64,000 nucleotides of DNA from Anoxybacteroides voinovskiense. GTDB taxonomy: Bacteria; Bacillota; Bacilli; Bacillales; Anoxybacillaceae. The notes under the pieces were generated by a model, which had not been told where the DNA came from, did not search any database, and saw only the letters and a list, made by a program, of their open reading frames with translations. Position 1 is the first letter of the stretch; each line of letters begins with the position of its first letter. This document shows positions 14,922 through 25,108 of the stretch, piece by piece. The position numbers were made by a program, and so were the translations under genes. The stretch lies in assembly GCF_014196205.1 (NCBI RefSeq), contig NZ_JACIDE010000012.1:1-64000 (forward strand), read 5' to 3'.

Positions 14922-16433
14922 TTACTCGTCAATATCTTTTTTCTTCTTTGCTTTGTTTGGGTCGTACCGCCAAAACGTCTGCGGGCGCAAATAGCTTGGC
15001 CGTTTGGCGGTAAATGGGTACGACGAGCGGATAAAACTGTCTGCAAAATCTTTGACGCGGAGCGGATACAATGGCACTAAATACGGGTTCCCAAACGATT
15101 TCAGCCTTCCTAGATGAATGAGCAATAAGCAAATCGCAAACGCAATGCCAACCCCGCCCCAAAACGAAGCAAACAAAATAATCGGAAACCGGATAAACCG
15201 AATCGTATTTGACATTTTAAAAATAGGTGTCGTAAACGACGCAAGGGCAGCGAGCGACACAATAATAAGCAAAATATTGCTCGTTAACGCCGCTTCGACC
15301 GATGCTTGTCCAATCACGATCCCGCCGACAATTCCGAGCGTTTGCGCGACTTTTGTCGGCAAACGTGCCCCCGCCTCGCGCAACAGCTCAATCGTAATCT
15401 CTAAAAATAATACTTCCAGTGTCGGGGGGAAAGGCACGTTCGAGCGCGAAAAAATAATCGGTCCAAGCAAATCTTTCGGAATCATCTCATAATGGTACGT
15501 TAACACAGCAACATAAACGGGCGACGCTAAAATTGAAAACATGACGCCAAACATGCGAATGAGTCGAAAAAACGAACCGAGCACCCATGGCAAATAATAG
15601 TCTTCTGGCGATGTAAAAAAATCAAACAATGTCGATGGTCCAGTAATCACATACGGTGAACCGTCCGCTAAAATAGCGACCTGTCCCCCCACTAACGCAT
15701 AAACGACGCGATCCACCCGCTCGGTCGATACAAACGATGGAAACGGCGACGACGAGTTGTCAGACAATAATTGGTCGATGATCGATGTATCAAACACAAT
15801 ATCAAACTCAATCTCATTCACCCGTTGGATAACTGTTTCTAACGTTTGTTCATCGATAATTCCGTCGATATAGGCGATCACTACTTTCGTTTTTGACATC
15901 GTGCCAATTGTTAGTTCGCGAAACACTAAATTTGGGGTATTAATTTGTCGGCGCAGTAAATGCAAATTTGTTCCGATGTTTTCGACAAAGCCAACTTTCG
16001 GACCGACGACGCTAAACTCATTTTCTGAATCGTTATTTTGCCGAAGCCCTAAATTTTCATTTGCTAAATTAATTAATGCCCAACTGCGCTCGTCGTTTTT
16101 AAAGCGAATGAGTGCAAATCCTTTTAATAGCTTTGTTTCTATTGTTTGAACATCCGAAGTGATTTCAATTCGTTGAACGGGGATGATTTGTTGAAGGTCG
16201 CGCACGGAAAAAGTAGTATAGTTGGACACATCCCGCTGCAGATGGCAAAGCACTTGTTGCTGCAACAGTTTTGGATCAACGAGCGAATCAAAGTACGCGA
16301 TCGAAAAATCGTGTCCATTTATGTCAAATTCCAACGTAGCAAAATCGCTCGACTGTTTCAATTTTTGCAATAGCTGTGCTAGCGTTTTCGGGTTGTTCGG
16401 CTTTCTTTTAAAAAAAAACGAGAAAATGGACAT
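14922..16433 (-). CDS. Spore germinant receptor subunit A (GerA)
   Basis: About 503 residues. N-terminal soluble region (1-240), then the GerA membrane core with ILADGSPYVITGPSTLFDFF, FPPTLEVLFLEITIELLREA and VGGIVIGQASVEA motifs and four to five helices, and a basic C-terminal tail ending PNKAKKKKDIDE. GAGGGG precedes the ATG at 16433. First gene of the receptor operon, presumably read by SigG in the forespore, though no convincing SigG promoter is seen. Confidence 0.92.
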   Translation of the reverse strand: MSIFSFFFKRKPNNPKTLAQLLQKLKQSSDFATLEFDINGHDFSIAYFDSLVDPKLLQQQVLCHLQRDVSNYTTFSVRDLQQIIPVQRIEITSDVQTIETKLLKGFALIRFKNDERSWALINLANENLGLRQNNDSENEFSVVGPKVGFVENIGTNLHLLRRQINTPNLVFRELTIGTMSKTKVVIAYIDGIIDEQTLETVIQRVNEIEFDIVFDTSIIDQLLSDNSSSPFPSFVSTERVDRVVYALVGGQVAILADGSPYVITGPSTLFDFFTSPEDYYLPWVLGSFFRLIRMFGVMFSILASPVYVAVLTYHYEMIPKDLLGPIIFSRSNVPFPPTLEVLFLEITIELLREAGARLPTKVAQTLGIVGGIVIGQASVEAALTSNILLIIVSLAALASFTTPIFKMSNTIRFIRFPIILFASFWGGVGIAFAICLLLIHLGRLKSFGNPYLVPLYPLRVKDFADSFIRSSYPFTAKRPSYLRPQTFWRYDPNKAKKKKDIDE

Positions 16434-16566
16434 AGAAAATCCCCTCAACTAGTCGTTCTTTTTCCTTATTGTTCCGCTTATTGTTTGTTTTATGCATTGA
16501 ATACATTTTTTACGTTGATGAATCTGAATTTTCAGTATATATTGAAAGAAAGAATAGGGGGGATAT

Positions 16567-18180
16567 ATGATGGACCGGTTGCTTAAAAAACGACGCGCCC
16601 AACAAGCGCTCAAAAAAGTCACCGATGTCGCCGCAAAGCTACAACAAAAGCTAGACCGAACAAAACCGCTTGCCGAACAAATAGAATCGGTTCGCTCGTT
16701 TTTAGACGAACAGCTAGAGCGGGATGAATATTTTGTCATTGTCGATGAAACGGGATACGCTGTTGTTCATACAAATCGCCTGCGAGAAGGGCGGACGTTC
16801 TCCGATGACACCGGACAAAAAGCAGCCAAAACGACCGTTCCTTTGCTGCAAGCGTATAAACGCGATACAGGGGAGTTATTAATTGACGCAAGCTGTCCGC
16901 TTTATACAGACACGACAGGAAAGCGCTTTAATTTACGGATGGGACGGCTAATGCATCGCCCGTATTTGCAGCTTCACTTTAGCTTGTTAGCGCTTGTCCC
17001 TGCTTCGATTAGTTTTGGGATGGCGATGCTTTTTGCTCTTCCTTCTTTCGTTACCTTTTTGCTGACAGTGGGCATTAGTTTAGGGATGGGGGGCTTTTTT
17101 TACAAAGCGGTTGTTCGTGACATGCGCCATTGGTATAGTGTCACCCGAACCGTATCGTCAGGCAATCTTCGCGCAGAAGTGCACACCGCCAAAAAGCGAA
17201 CAGAATTTCACCAAATCGGCTATGAACTAAATAAAATGATTGTTGGCGTGCGCACCATTTTAGAGGAATTAGCAAAAGCGACAGCAACCGTACAGCAAGT
17301 AAGTGAAAATCAACAAGGAGAAACGAAACGATTGTCGGAAGCGTTTGCGGAAATTGCCGCTGCGATGGAGACGTTTCGCGAAGGTGCCAAACAGCAGACG
17401 GCTTCCGTCGCAGAAGCGAACGAGCTTGTCGCCGGAATGATGACCGAAGTACAAGACATGCAAACAGATTTTGAACGCGTCGTCAGCCAAGCGCAAGGGG
17501 CGATGAAATCAGCAAATGAAGGGGCGCGACTAATCGATCGGACGAAACAACAGATGCAACATATGCAGCATGACTTGAACGAAACGGTAAATCTTATTCA
17601 TACCGTTTCCGAAGAAGCGAACCGAACCGTCGAAATGGTATCAGCCATTACCGCCATTGCCAAACAAACAAACTTATTGGCATTAAACGCATCGATTGAA
17701 GCGTCACGCGCCGGTGAGGCAGGAAAAGGGTTTGCCATTGTCGCCCAAGAAGTAAGAGTGCTCGCGGAAAATACGAATGCGTTTGCCGCGCATATTTTAT
17801 CGTCGCTTAAAACGATGCGCAACATGTTACAGCGTGTCGTCGAAGCAGTGGAACAAAACGGACAGGCGGCAAATGAAACGATGACATCATTATTACAGAC
17901 AAACGAAACGATGGCTTCCTTCCAACGGATGTCTGTAGAAATGAATGAGTTGTTGCATCGGAGTCGAACGCATGTAATGAAAATTACGACTAACGGAAAC
18001 GAACTGAAGCAGGCGATTGAAGAAGTGCATGCGATTGCGAACGATTTTACAAGCATGGTGCACGAAACGACCGCCGGACTAGAGCAACAAACCATGGCTA
18101 TCCATGAATTAGCCAATGAAGCTGCTTTACTTTCGCAATCCATTCAAAAATTGCAACAAATTACAAGCCGCTTCCACTAA
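16567..18180 (+). CDS. Methyl-accepting chemotaxis protein with cytoplasmic N-terminal sensor
   Basis: 537 residues. There is no N-terminal membrane anchor. A soluble part (1-133) with a coiled coil (10-50) and a PAS/Cache-like stretch (YFVIVDETGYAVVHTN, about 55-70) precedes two close membrane helices (about 139-156 and 160-178). HAMP-like linker and MCP signalling hairpin follow (tip [21 protein letters not shown], about 360-380). GGGGGGATAT precedes the ATG pair. The layout puts the sensor inside the cell. Confidence 0.88.
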   Translation: MMDRLLKKRRAQQALKKVTDVAAKLQQKLDRTKPLAEQIESVRSFLDEQLERDEYFVIVDETGYAVVHTNRLREGRTFSDDTGQKAAKTTVPLLQAYKRDTGELLIDASCPLYTDTTGKRFNLRMGRLMHRPYLQLHFSLLALVPASISFGMAMLFALPSFVTFLLTVGISLGMGGFFYKAVVRDMRHWYSVTRTVSSGNLRAEVHTAKKRTEFHQIGYELNKMIVGVRTILEELAKATATVQQVSENQQGETKRLSEAFAEIAAAMETFREGAKQQTASVAEANELVAGMMTEVQDMQTDFERVVSQAQGAMKSANEGARLIDRTKQQMQHMQHDLNETVNLIHTVSEEANRTVEMVSAITAIAKQTNLLALNASIEASRAGEAGKGFAIVAQEVRVLAENTNAFAAHILSSLKTMRNMLQRVVEAVEQNGQAANETMTSLLQTNETMASFQRMSVEMNELLHRSRTHVMKITTNGNELKQAIEEVHAIANDFTSMVHETTAGLEQQTMAIHELANEAALLSQSIQKLQQITSRFH

Positions 18181-18186
18181 TTAGCG

Positions 18187-18216
18187 AAGGCATTTGTCGA
18201 TAGGCGACAAATGCCT
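18187..18216. terminator. Bidirectional hairpin between chemoreceptor and ykvI
   Basis: Perfect 13-bp stem AAGGCATTTGTCG (18187-18199)/CGACAAATGCCTT (18204-18216). The T-rich flank is weak. Confidence 0.65.
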
Positions 18217-19232
18217 TAAGGCATTTTGCGCAATGCTAATAAAAAAAGAAAGAGGATGCTTATATAGCCAAACAGTGGATATAAAACCGATAATAACACG
18301 CTATACCGAAACGAACCGACAACATATAGTAAAGCAAGGATAACAAGGAAAAATAGCGGAGACGAAACGAAATGGAACTGCCGGCGAAGCCCGAACACGC
18401 CACCAACCAAGGAAGTGAAAATTTCCCCATAAATTATAAGTAAATAGAGCCAATATAACGAAACGAAAAACGTATGGATAATTTCTGCCATCGGGATGTC
18501 ATAGTTCAGCACATACGGAAACGATAGTAGCACAACATGGCTGCTTAATAAAATGAGCGTTAATACCCCCCCGCCAAGCAACGCTCCCCTTTTTACCGTT
18601 CGTTCATCTCTCGCTTCCGTTGCCAGCGGAACGAGCACTGGCTGCGCTAATGCTAAATTAAATGCCGCATACGAAAACGGGGAAAATAGCGCTCGCCACG
18701 AAGGAGGGGAAACAGTTGCTGCCATGCACCATTTATCAGCAACCACGAGTTTTCCTAATATCCCAATGCTAAACAATAACATAAGCGGCACGACAAACAC
18801 GTTTACTGCCAATAATCCTTTTCGGTCATAAAGCATCGTAATAAACAATAAACAAATGGTAATTATTAGTCCAAATTGTTTTGCCAAGCCAAGCTGTTCA
18901 TAAAAGAGTGCCCCTGCCCCTGATAGCATCACCGCTGTCACGCCAAGCACCATCAGCGTCATCACAGCGGTAACGATGATATTCGCAGATTTGCCAAATA
19001 AATAATCGTTCAGCTGCTTGTAAGAAGAAGCGCGCAACGCCCTTGCCATCATCATCAGACGCATGCCGCCCCACGTAAACAATCCTCCGCTTATAATCAC
19101 CCCAATCGTTCCAATCGTTCCGTATTGGGTAAAAAACGCAACAATTTCTTTCCCGGTCGCAAATCCAGCACCGACGACTGTTCCAACGTATACCGCCGCA
19201 ATTTGCCAAGCACCTACCCACGTTTTGTCCAC
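18216..19232 (-). CDS. ykvI: YkvI family membrane protein
   Basis: About 338 residues with ten membrane helices. The first carries VYVGTVVGAGFATGKEI, the unwound-helix GxG signature of LeuT-fold/APC transporters. YkvI-like by sequence and by position next to clpE, as in B. subtilis. Substrate unknown. GTG starts at 19241 and 19232 are both possible; GAGGTG six nt before the second makes it slightly better. Confidence 0.85.
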   Translation of the reverse strand: MDKTWVGAWQIAAVYVGTVVGAGFATGKEIVAFFTQYGTIGTIGVIISGGLFTWGGMRLMMMARALRASSYKQLNDYLFGKSANIIVTAVMTLMVLGVTAVMLSGAGALFYEQLGLAKQFGLIITICLLFITMLYDRKGLLAVNVFVVPLMLLFSIGILGKLVVADKWCMAATVSPPSWRALFSPFSYAAFNLALAQPVLVPLATEARDERTVKRGALLGGGVLTLILLSSHVVLLSFPYVLNYDIPMAEIIHTFFVSLYWLYLLIIYGEIFTSLVGGVFGLRRQFHFVSSPLFFLVILALLYVVGSFRYSVLLSVLYPLFGYISILFLFLLALRKMP

Positions 19233-19310
19233 CTTTTTCACCTCGTCCCACTTGTCTCTCTGCTTATGTATATGAAGAAAGGAACAAAGAAAGACGACAA
19301 TAAAAAAGAA

Positions 19311-19333
19311 AAGGATGCCGTTTCGACATCCTT
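19311..19333 (-). terminator. Terminator of YtkA-like lipoprotein gene
   Basis: Stem AAGGATG (19311-19317)/CATCCTT (19327-19333), with TTTTC on the minus strand after it. Overlaps the stop codon. Confidence 0.65.
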
Positions 19334-20042
19334 ACTGGACAGTCACTTGTTCGACTTGGTGCTCGTGTAAGTCTTTCGTTTCTACATGCACTTTCACAAC
19401 ATACGTTCCTTTTTCTTTAAAAGTGGTAGTTGTTTCGTATTCTCCTTTTCCTTTCTCCGTAGCCTTAATAAACTCGTGTTTTCCCTTCCCTTTCCAAATT
19501 TCGAAATGAACGTCTGTACCGACAAGCGGGGTATTGTCATGCGTCACATGCGCGACAAGCTCTGCTTGCTTATTTGCTTCATATGATTGCTTCATAAGCA
19601 TAATCATAACGTCGTCTGAAGAATGATCGTGTTGGTCGTGTTCCGTCGCAGAAGCTGATGGGTTCCCGACAACGATGTCCGTTTTCGGCATGTTATGCAT
19701 ATTACGCGCTGTCACATGGGCAACAATCGAGTACGTACCTGCTTCTGTGAACGTTTTTGTCACCGCATATTTTCCATTTCCTTTATTCTTCGCTTGCAAC
19801 ATCTCGTGCTTTTCGCTGCCTTGTTTCCAAATTTCAAACTTCACTTCGTCTGCATCGTCTACTTTTTCGTTTCCATATGTAACAAGACAGGAGATTTCCG
19901 TTGCTTTATTTACATCAATCGGTGATTTCGTTTCAATTTTAACATTCAAAATCGCTTGTTCTTCTCCATGTTCCGTATGGCTGCATGCTGCAATAAGTAT
20001 TAGTGCAAAGCTAGCAAGGAAAAAAAACATCTTTCGTTTCAC
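19332..20042 (-). CDS. Lipoprotein with two FixH/YtkA-like domains
   Basis: 236 residues from a GTG with GGAG 4 nt upstream; an ATG at 20030 is an alternative. Signal peptide with lipobox IAACS. Two homologous YtkA-like beta-sandwich units (about 35-125 and 145-235) share VxFEIWKxGxxxHE and KGxYxxTxTFxExGTYxVxxHVxxxxxH patterns. A His/Asp-rich linker (EHDQHDHSSDD) joins them and could bind metal. YtkA-like proteins lie near metal or redox functions, but the role here is unknown. Single gene on the minus strand, divergent from clpE. Confidence 0.82.
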   Translation of the reverse strand: MKRKMFFFLASFALILIAACSHTEHGEEQAILNVKIETKSPIDVNKATEISCLVTYGNEKVDDADEVKFEIWKQGSEKHEMLQAKNKGNGKYAVTKTFTEAGTYSIVAHVTARNMHNMPKTDIVVGNPSASATEHDQHDHSSDDVMIMLMKQSYEANKQAELVAHVTHDNTPLVGTDVHFEIWKGKGKHEFIKATEKGKGEYETTTTFKEKGTYVVKVHVETKDLHEHQVEQVTVQ

Positions 20043-20164
20043 GTTTCTCCAACCCCTTTTTCTGTTTTCCACGTTTACTATATCACATCTTTTTTGCCAT
20101 CCGTCATTATTCACACTTTCTTCAAAAACATTTCATCGTTCGCACAAATTTTTTCAAAAAGGAC

Positions 20165-20227
20165 TTGAAAGTCAAAAAAGGTCAAAGTATAATAAAGCTA
20201 GAAAGGTCAAAGATAGTCAAAGTCAAA
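20165..20227 (+). promoter_or_regulatory. clpE promoter with tandem CtsR boxes
   Basis: -35 TTGAAA (20165-20170), 17-bp spacer, -10 TATAAT (20188-20193). Two perfect 17-bp CtsR operators, AGTCAAAAAAGGTCAAA (20170-20186) inside the spacer and GGTCAAAGATAGTCAAA (20205-20221) after the start point, with one more AGTCAAA half-site. CtsR should block initiation until heat or protein stress. Confidence 0.95.
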
Positions 20228-20251
20228 TTATAAAAAAGGAGGGTATGCCTA

Positions 20252-22405
20252 ATGATGTGCCAAGCATGCCAACAAAACAAAGCAACTGTCTTTGTGAATT
20301 TGCAATTTAATCACGAGAAAAAACAATTACACCTTTGCCATGACTGCTACGAACAACAAAAACAGGAATTAACTATTCCAATGAATTTCGGCTTCGGGAA
20401 ATTCCCGACATTTCCGTTGGATGACTTATTTTCAAGCGAATTTGCCTCACCTTCAGAAACGAACACGCCAGCGTTCAACGCTCAGCCAGCAAAACAAAAG
20501 CAACGCGGCGGCGGTTTTTTAGACAAATTCGGCCGCAACTTAACGCAACTTGCGAAAGCAGGGCTTATTGACCCAGTCATCGGACGAGAGAAAGAAATTG
20601 AGCGTGTCATCGAAATTTTAAACCGACGGAATAAAAACAATCCGGTGTTAATCGGTGAGCCAGGGGTTGGAAAAACGGCGATTGTCGAAGGGTTAGCATT
20701 GAAAATCGCCGAAGGACAAGTTCCAGAAAAACTAATAAACAAAGAAGTATACTTGCTCGATGTCGCTTCCCTTGTTGCTAACACCGGCATTCGTGGACAA
20801 TTTGAAGAGCGGATGAAGTCGTTAATTGCTGAGTTGCAGCGCCGCAAAAACGTCATTTTATTCATCGACGAAATTCATTTGCTTGTCGGAGCTGGTTCAG
20901 CAGAAGGCTCGATGGATGCAGGCAATATTTTAAAACCAGCGCTTGCTCGCGGCGAGTTGCAAGTTGTTGGCGCAACGACATTAAAAGAATATCGGCAAAT
21001 CGAAAAAGACGCTGCGCTTGAACGCCGCTTCCAACCAGTCATCGTCCATGAACCGACGGTGGAACAAGCAATCACCATTTTAAAAGGCATTCAAGCAAAA
21101 TATGAACAATTCCATCATGTCAAATATACGGATGAAGCAATTAAAGCATGTGTAATGTTGTCGAACCGTTACATTCAAGACCGGTTCTTGCCAGATAAAG
21201 CAATTGACTTGTTAGACGAAGCCGGTTCGAAAGCAAATTTACGCATTGGTCCAACCGATGAAAAACAACTGCACGAACGGCTCGCACAATTGGCAAAAGA
21301 AAAAGAACAAGCAGCAAAAGAAGAAAACTATGAACTCGCGGCGAAATTGCGAGCAGAAGAGCTTACATTAGAAAAACAGCTGCAAAATGTGAAAGCGCAA
21401 GAAACGCCAATCATTGATGTTGCAGACATTCAGCAATTAATCGAAGAAAAAACAGGCATTCCTGTCGGCAAATTGCAAACGGATGAAAAAGAAAAAATGA
21501 AACACCTTGAAGAAAACTTGGCGAAAAAAGTCATCGGTCAGGAAGAAGCGGTAAGAAAAGTAGCGAAAGCAATCCGCCGCAGCCGTGCCGGATTAAAAGC
21601 GAAAAACCGTCCAATTGGTTCGTTCTTATTTATCGGACCGACAGGCGTTGGGAAAACCGAGTTGTCGAAAACATTGGCTGAAGAACTATTCGGCTCAAAA
21701 GACGCCATGATTCGCCTTGACATGAGCGAATATATGGAAAAACACTCGGTATCGAAATTAATCGGTTCTCCTCCTGGCTACGTCGGTCACGAAGAAGCAG
21801 GGCAACTTACAGAAAAAGTGCGCCGTAACCCGTACAGCATCATTTTGCTTGATGAAATCGAGAAAGCTCATCCAGACGTCCAACATATGTTCTTGCAAAT
21901 TTTAGAAGATGGCCGACTCACAGATAGTCAAGGTCGTACCGTCAGCTTTAAAGATACAGTCATTATCGCCACAAGCAACGCAGGTACGTCTGATAAAAAA
22001 ATTACGGTCGGCTTTGAAAAAGATGGAGAAACAACGACAACAAACATTCTTGATACGTTGCGCCACTACTTTAAGCCAGAATTTTTAAACCGTTTTGATG
22101 CAATCATTGAATTTAAACCGCTCGAAAAAGAGCATATGCTACAAATTGTCGAGCTTATGCTTGCTGAGCTAAAAACGACGCTACAAGAACAACAAATCGA
22201 ACTAACTGTAACGGAAGCGGCGAAAGAAAAACTAGCTGAGCTTGGTTACCATCCAACGTTCGGGGCTCGTCCGCTCCGCCGCGTCATTCAGGAGCATGTC
22301 GAAGACCAAATTGCCGATGTGTTGCTTGAGGACACCGATGCAACGATGATTCAAGTCGATGTCGAAAACGGGCAAGTCATCGTCCAAGCAAAAAAGAACG
22401 CCTAA
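20252..22405 (+). CDS. clpE: ATP-dependent Clp protease ATPase subunit ClpE
   Basis: 717 residues. The N-terminal zinc finger (CQACQ at 3-7, CHDC at about 29-32) distinguishes ClpE from ClpC. Two AAA+ modules follow, with Walker A GEPGVGKT (about 137) and GPTGVGKT (about 466), a UVR segment between them, and the VIIATSNAG sensor. It unfolds substrates for ClpP during stress. AAGGAGGG lies 8 nt before the ATG. Single gene under CtsR. Confidence 0.96.
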   Translation: MMCQACQQNKATVFVNLQFNHEKKQLHLCHDCYEQQKQELTIPMNFGFGKFPTFPLDDLFSSEFASPSETNTPAFNAQPAKQKQRGGGFLDKFGRNLTQLAKAGLIDPVIGREKEIERVIEILNRRNKNNPVLIGEPGVGKTAIVEGLALKIAEGQVPEKLINKEVYLLDVASLVANTGIRGQFEERMKSLIAELQRRKNVILFIDEIHLLVGAGSAEGSMDAGNILKPALARGELQVVGATTLKEYRQIEKDAALERRFQPVIVHEPTVEQAITILKGIQAKYEQFHHVKYTDEAIKACVMLSNRYIQDRFLPDKAIDLLDEAGSKANLRIGPTDEKQLHERLAQLAKEKEQAAKEENYELAAKLRAEELTLEKQLQNVKAQETPIIDVADIQQLIEEKTGIPVGKLQTDEKEKMKHLEENLAKKVIGQEEAVRKVAKAIRRSRAGLKAKNRPIGSFLFIGPTGVGKTELSKTLAEELFGSKDAMIRLDMSEYMEKHSVSKLIGSPPGYVGHEEAGQLTEKVRRNPYSIILLDEIEKAHPDVQHMFLQILEDGRLTDSQGRTVSFKDTVIIATSNAGTSDKKITVGFEKDGETTTTNILDTLRHYFKPEFLNRFDAIIEFKPLEKEHMLQIVELMLAELKTTLQEQQIELTVTEAAKEKLAELGYHPTFGARPLRRVIQEHVEDQIADVLLEDTDATMIQVDVENGQVIVQAKKNA

Positions 22406-22433
22406 TCCACTAGTGGGTTAGGCCTCTTTTTTT
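22401..22433 (+). terminator. clpE terminator
   Basis: Stem CCTAATCCA (22401-22409)/TGGGTTAGG (22414-22422) followed by CCTCTTTTTTT. It overlaps the 3-prime end of the convergent tetR gene. Confidence 0.85.
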
Positions 22434-23077
22434 CGCAGCCCGTTCATTAAAAACTGAATCGTTCGTTCCATTTCCGCCTCGTCGTCCCAATCATAATCAG
22501 GCATAAGGAGAAAGCGTGCCGCAAAAAATCCCGCAATCGTTGTAATCGTCAAGCGAATGACGGATTCCACAGGAAAATCCGCAATTTCCCCTCGTTCTTG
22601 AAAATATTCCACAATCTTTTTAAATTTCTCATAGACGTGTTCCGTAAACACCGCTTCTAACTGTTTTTTTATTTCAGCATGAAACGCAATCTCTTGCCAA
22701 AGAACGCGAATTGCCGGCAAATATTTTTTCACAAATTTGTAGCGATTTTTCCAAACGGTGCGTACAAAATCTTCGTAATGTTCGTATTGATGTTCAAACA
22801 CTTCTTTTACAAATTCTTTCACTAAAAATGGCGCTACTGATTGAAACAACGTCGGTGTCACAATCGCCAGTAACAATTCTTTTTTTGTTTTATAATGCCG
22901 AAAAATCGTTCCTTCCGCAACACCAGCTCGTTTAGCAATTTCGCTTGTCGATGTCGCTGCATATCCTTTTTCCGCAAACATTTCAATCGCTGCTTCTAAA
23001 ATTTTCAATTGCTTTTCGCTAAATTTCCCGTCTTCCTCGCTAAATTTCAACAGCTCCTCGAGCCATTCTTCATGCAT
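22418..23077 (-). CDS. TetR family transcriptional regulator
   Basis: 219 residues. Unusual 20-residue acidic lead (MHEEWLEELLKFSEEDGKFS), then a TetR HTH (about 22-68; STSEIAKRAGVAEGTIFRHY) and a helical ligand domain. AAGGAG lies 10 nt before the ATG. Last gene of ATPase-permease-regulator operon, so it probably represses its own exporter from the palindrome near 24989. Confidence 0.88.
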   Translation of the reverse strand: MHEEWLEELLKFSEEDGKFSEKQLKILEAAIEMFAEKGYAATSTSEIAKRAGVAEGTIFRHYKTKKELLLAIVTPTLFQSVAPFLVKEFVKEVFEHQYEHYEDFVRTVWKNRYKFVKKYLPAIRVLWQEIAFHAEIKKQLEAVFTEHVYEKFKKIVEYFQERGEIADFPVESVIRLTITTIAGFFAARFLLMPDYDWDDEAEMERTIQFLMNGLRKKEA

Positions 23078-23097
23078 GAACTAGCATCTCCTTGTTG

Positions 23098-24204
23098 CTA
23101 AAGTTTTCGATGTTTTTTCAAAGCGAATATGTTTAGTGTAACAAAAATAACGGCAAAGCTACATAATGCAAGCAAATCGGTGCGAATATCACTAAGCCCC
23201 ATTCCTTTATACATAACGTTTTTCAATGCATCGCCCCCGTAATACATCGGCATAATTTTGGCAATTGCTTGCAGCCAGTCAGCCATTTCGTCCACCGGAA
23301 GAATGCCAGCGAAGAAAATTTGCGGAATAATGACGACCGGAATAAATTGCATCATTTGAAACTCGGAATGCGCGAACGCCGATAATAAAATTCCGAGCGA
23401 CAGGGCGACGAGCGCCAACAATAAATTAATGACAATCACGTGCCATAACGAGCCGACAAGGGTGATATCTAACACTTTGACGGCAAAAAAGACGACGATT
23501 AACGTCTGAATGACCGCAAATGTCCCGTATCCGAGCAAATAGCCAAAAACAATTTCATGCCGACGAATTGGTGTTGCTAACAAACGTTCAAGCGTACCGA
23601 TTGTTCGCTCACGCAACAACGCAATGCCCGCGATCAGAAAGACGAAGAAAAAGACGAAATACCCTACTAATATCGGGCTTAACGTATCAAAAAAAGAAGT
23701 ATCTTTATTGCCGTATACGTACGATGTATGGATAGTCGGCGACTTTGGTTGTTCTATTTTTATCGGAATAGGTAGACGTTGTTGAATCGTTTGCAATGCT
23801 TTTTCCATTGTCGCTTTTTGCTGTTTCGCTGCTTCTTTGGCGATTGTCTGTTGAATTTTCACTTGCAACGCTTTCGCTTTCGACGGATCGGCATTTTCAA
23901 GCGTTAAGTGAATGTCATTATCGCTCATTTCCATCCATCCGTCTAAATGGTCAGCAACAATTCGTTTTTTGACATCGCCTACTTTCTCGTACTCGACGAC
24001 GTCAATATCTTTCTTTTTTAGTTCGTTCACGATGGCGGTATCGACATGCACCACGCCTAGTTTCGGATGTGCCTCTGTATTTTCTGTAAACAGAAAATGA
24101 AACAACGTTAAAATGAAAAGCGGGGCAACAAACATTAAGCCGAGCGTCCGTTTGTCGCGCACCATTTGCTGAAAAATTCGTTTCACTACCGCTACCGTTC
24201 TCAT
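23098..24204 (-). CDS. ABC-2 type drug/lipid exporter permease
   Basis: 368 residues. One N-terminal helix (about 20-40), a large extracytoplasmic domain (about 45-170, coiled-coil KEAAKQQKATMEKAL), then five helices with the ABC-2 signature LLRERTIGTLERLLATPIRRHEI. Start overlaps the ATPase stop by 4 nt. Works with the preceding ATPase to export an unknown amphiphile. Confidence 0.9.
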   Translation of the reverse strand: MRTVAVVKRIFQQMVRDKRTLGLMFVAPLFILTLFHFLFTENTEAHPKLGVVHVDTAIVNELKKKDIDVVEYEKVGDVKKRIVADHLDGWMEMSDNDIHLTLENADPSKAKALQVKIQQTIAKEAAKQQKATMEKALQTIQQRLPIPIKIEQPKSPTIHTSYVYGNKDTSFFDTLSPILVGYFVFFFVFLIAGIALLRERTIGTLERLLATPIRRHEIVFGYLLGYGTFAVIQTLIVVFFAVKVLDITLVGSLWHVIVINLLLALVALSLGILLSAFAHSEFQMMQFIPVVIIPQIFFAGILPVDEMADWLQAIAKIMPMYYGGDALKNVMYKGMGLSDIRTDLLALCSFAVIFVTLNIFALKKHRKL

Positions 24205-24920
24205 CCGCGCTTCCCTCCCGCTTTCACGAATACGTTTTCTAAATCAACCGCCTCATATTGCTTTTTTAACTCCGCTGGGGAACCGCTCGTAATAATTTTT
24301 CCTTCTCTTACCATTGCCAAACGGTCACATTTTTCTGCTTCGTCCATTACGTGTGTCGTTACGACAATCGTTTTTCCTGCTTGTTTAAGGCGTGTCAATT
24401 CTCCCCAAATCGATAACCGCAATTCTGGGTCAATGCCGACCGTTGGTTCGTCTAATACGAGAATTTCCGGGTTATGAATAAGTGCGATTGCCAGCGATAA
24501 CCGCCGCTTCATTCCTCCTGAATACGCCATGACTTTTTTCGATAAATGCGGCGTCAGTTGGACGAGCTCAGCAGCATACATGATTCGTTCTTTCCGTTCC
24601 GTCTTTTTCAGTTCGTAAAGCGAGGCAAAAAACTGCAAATTTTCTTCCCCTGTCAGCTCTGGATATAGCGCATCGGATTGCGCCATATAACCGATATGAG
24701 AAAGCGCAGACATATTCGGCATCGGTTGATTTAACACCGTCACCTCTCCGGAAAAATCGCTGTCCATCCCGACAAGAATTTTCACTAACGTCGTTTTCCC
24801 TGAGCCGGAAGGACCGATTAGCCCGTATATCTCCCCTTTATTTACCGTCAAATCAATAGTTGTTAATACTTCTTTTTTGCCAAACGACTTGCTCACGTTC
24901 TTTGCCACAATGGTGCGCAC
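24201..24920 (-). CDS. ABC exporter ATP-binding protein
   Basis: 239 residues from GTG 24920 with AAGGGGG 7 nt upstream; the longer frame starting at 25001 is not needed. Walker A GPSGSGKTT (about 38-46), signature YSGGMKRRLS, Walker B ILVLDEP, H-loop TTHVMDE. DrrA-type ATPase. First gene of the TetR-regulated operon. Confidence 0.92.
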   Translation of the reverse strand: MRTIVAKNVSKSFGKKEVLTTIDLTVNKGEIYGLIGPSGSGKTTLVKILVGMDSDFSGEVTVLNQPMPNMSALSHIGYMAQSDALYPELTGEENLQFFASLYELKKTERKERIMYAAELVQLTPHLSKKVMAYSGGMKRRLSLAIALIHNPEILVLDEPTVGIDPELRLSIWGELTRLKQAGKTIVVTTHVMDEAEKCDRLAMVREGKIITSGSPAELKKQYEAVDLENVFVKAGGKRG

Positions 24921-24988
24921 GAGAAAGCCCCCTTCCAAAAATGAGTGATTACTTACCCCCATTTTACATTGCTTTTTTCTGTTTTTCA

Positions 24989-25002
24989 AGTGAGTACTCA
25001 CT
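24989..25002. promoter_or_regulatory. Palindromic TetR-type operator upstream of ABC exporter operon
   Basis: Perfect 14-bp palindrome AGTGAGTACTCACT, extended by related flanks. A weaker look-alike, AGTGATTACTTA, lies at about 24943-24954. Position in the leader of an operon encoding a TetR protein makes autoregulation likely. Confidence 0.65.
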
Positions 25003-25108
25003 CACATTTTATTTTTTCTTTCTATTCATTTTTTCACAAAAATGATGATTGACGAACACTGTCGAATCATGTATGATTATCACGTCAATTGAAGATGTTC
25101 TCGTCAAC

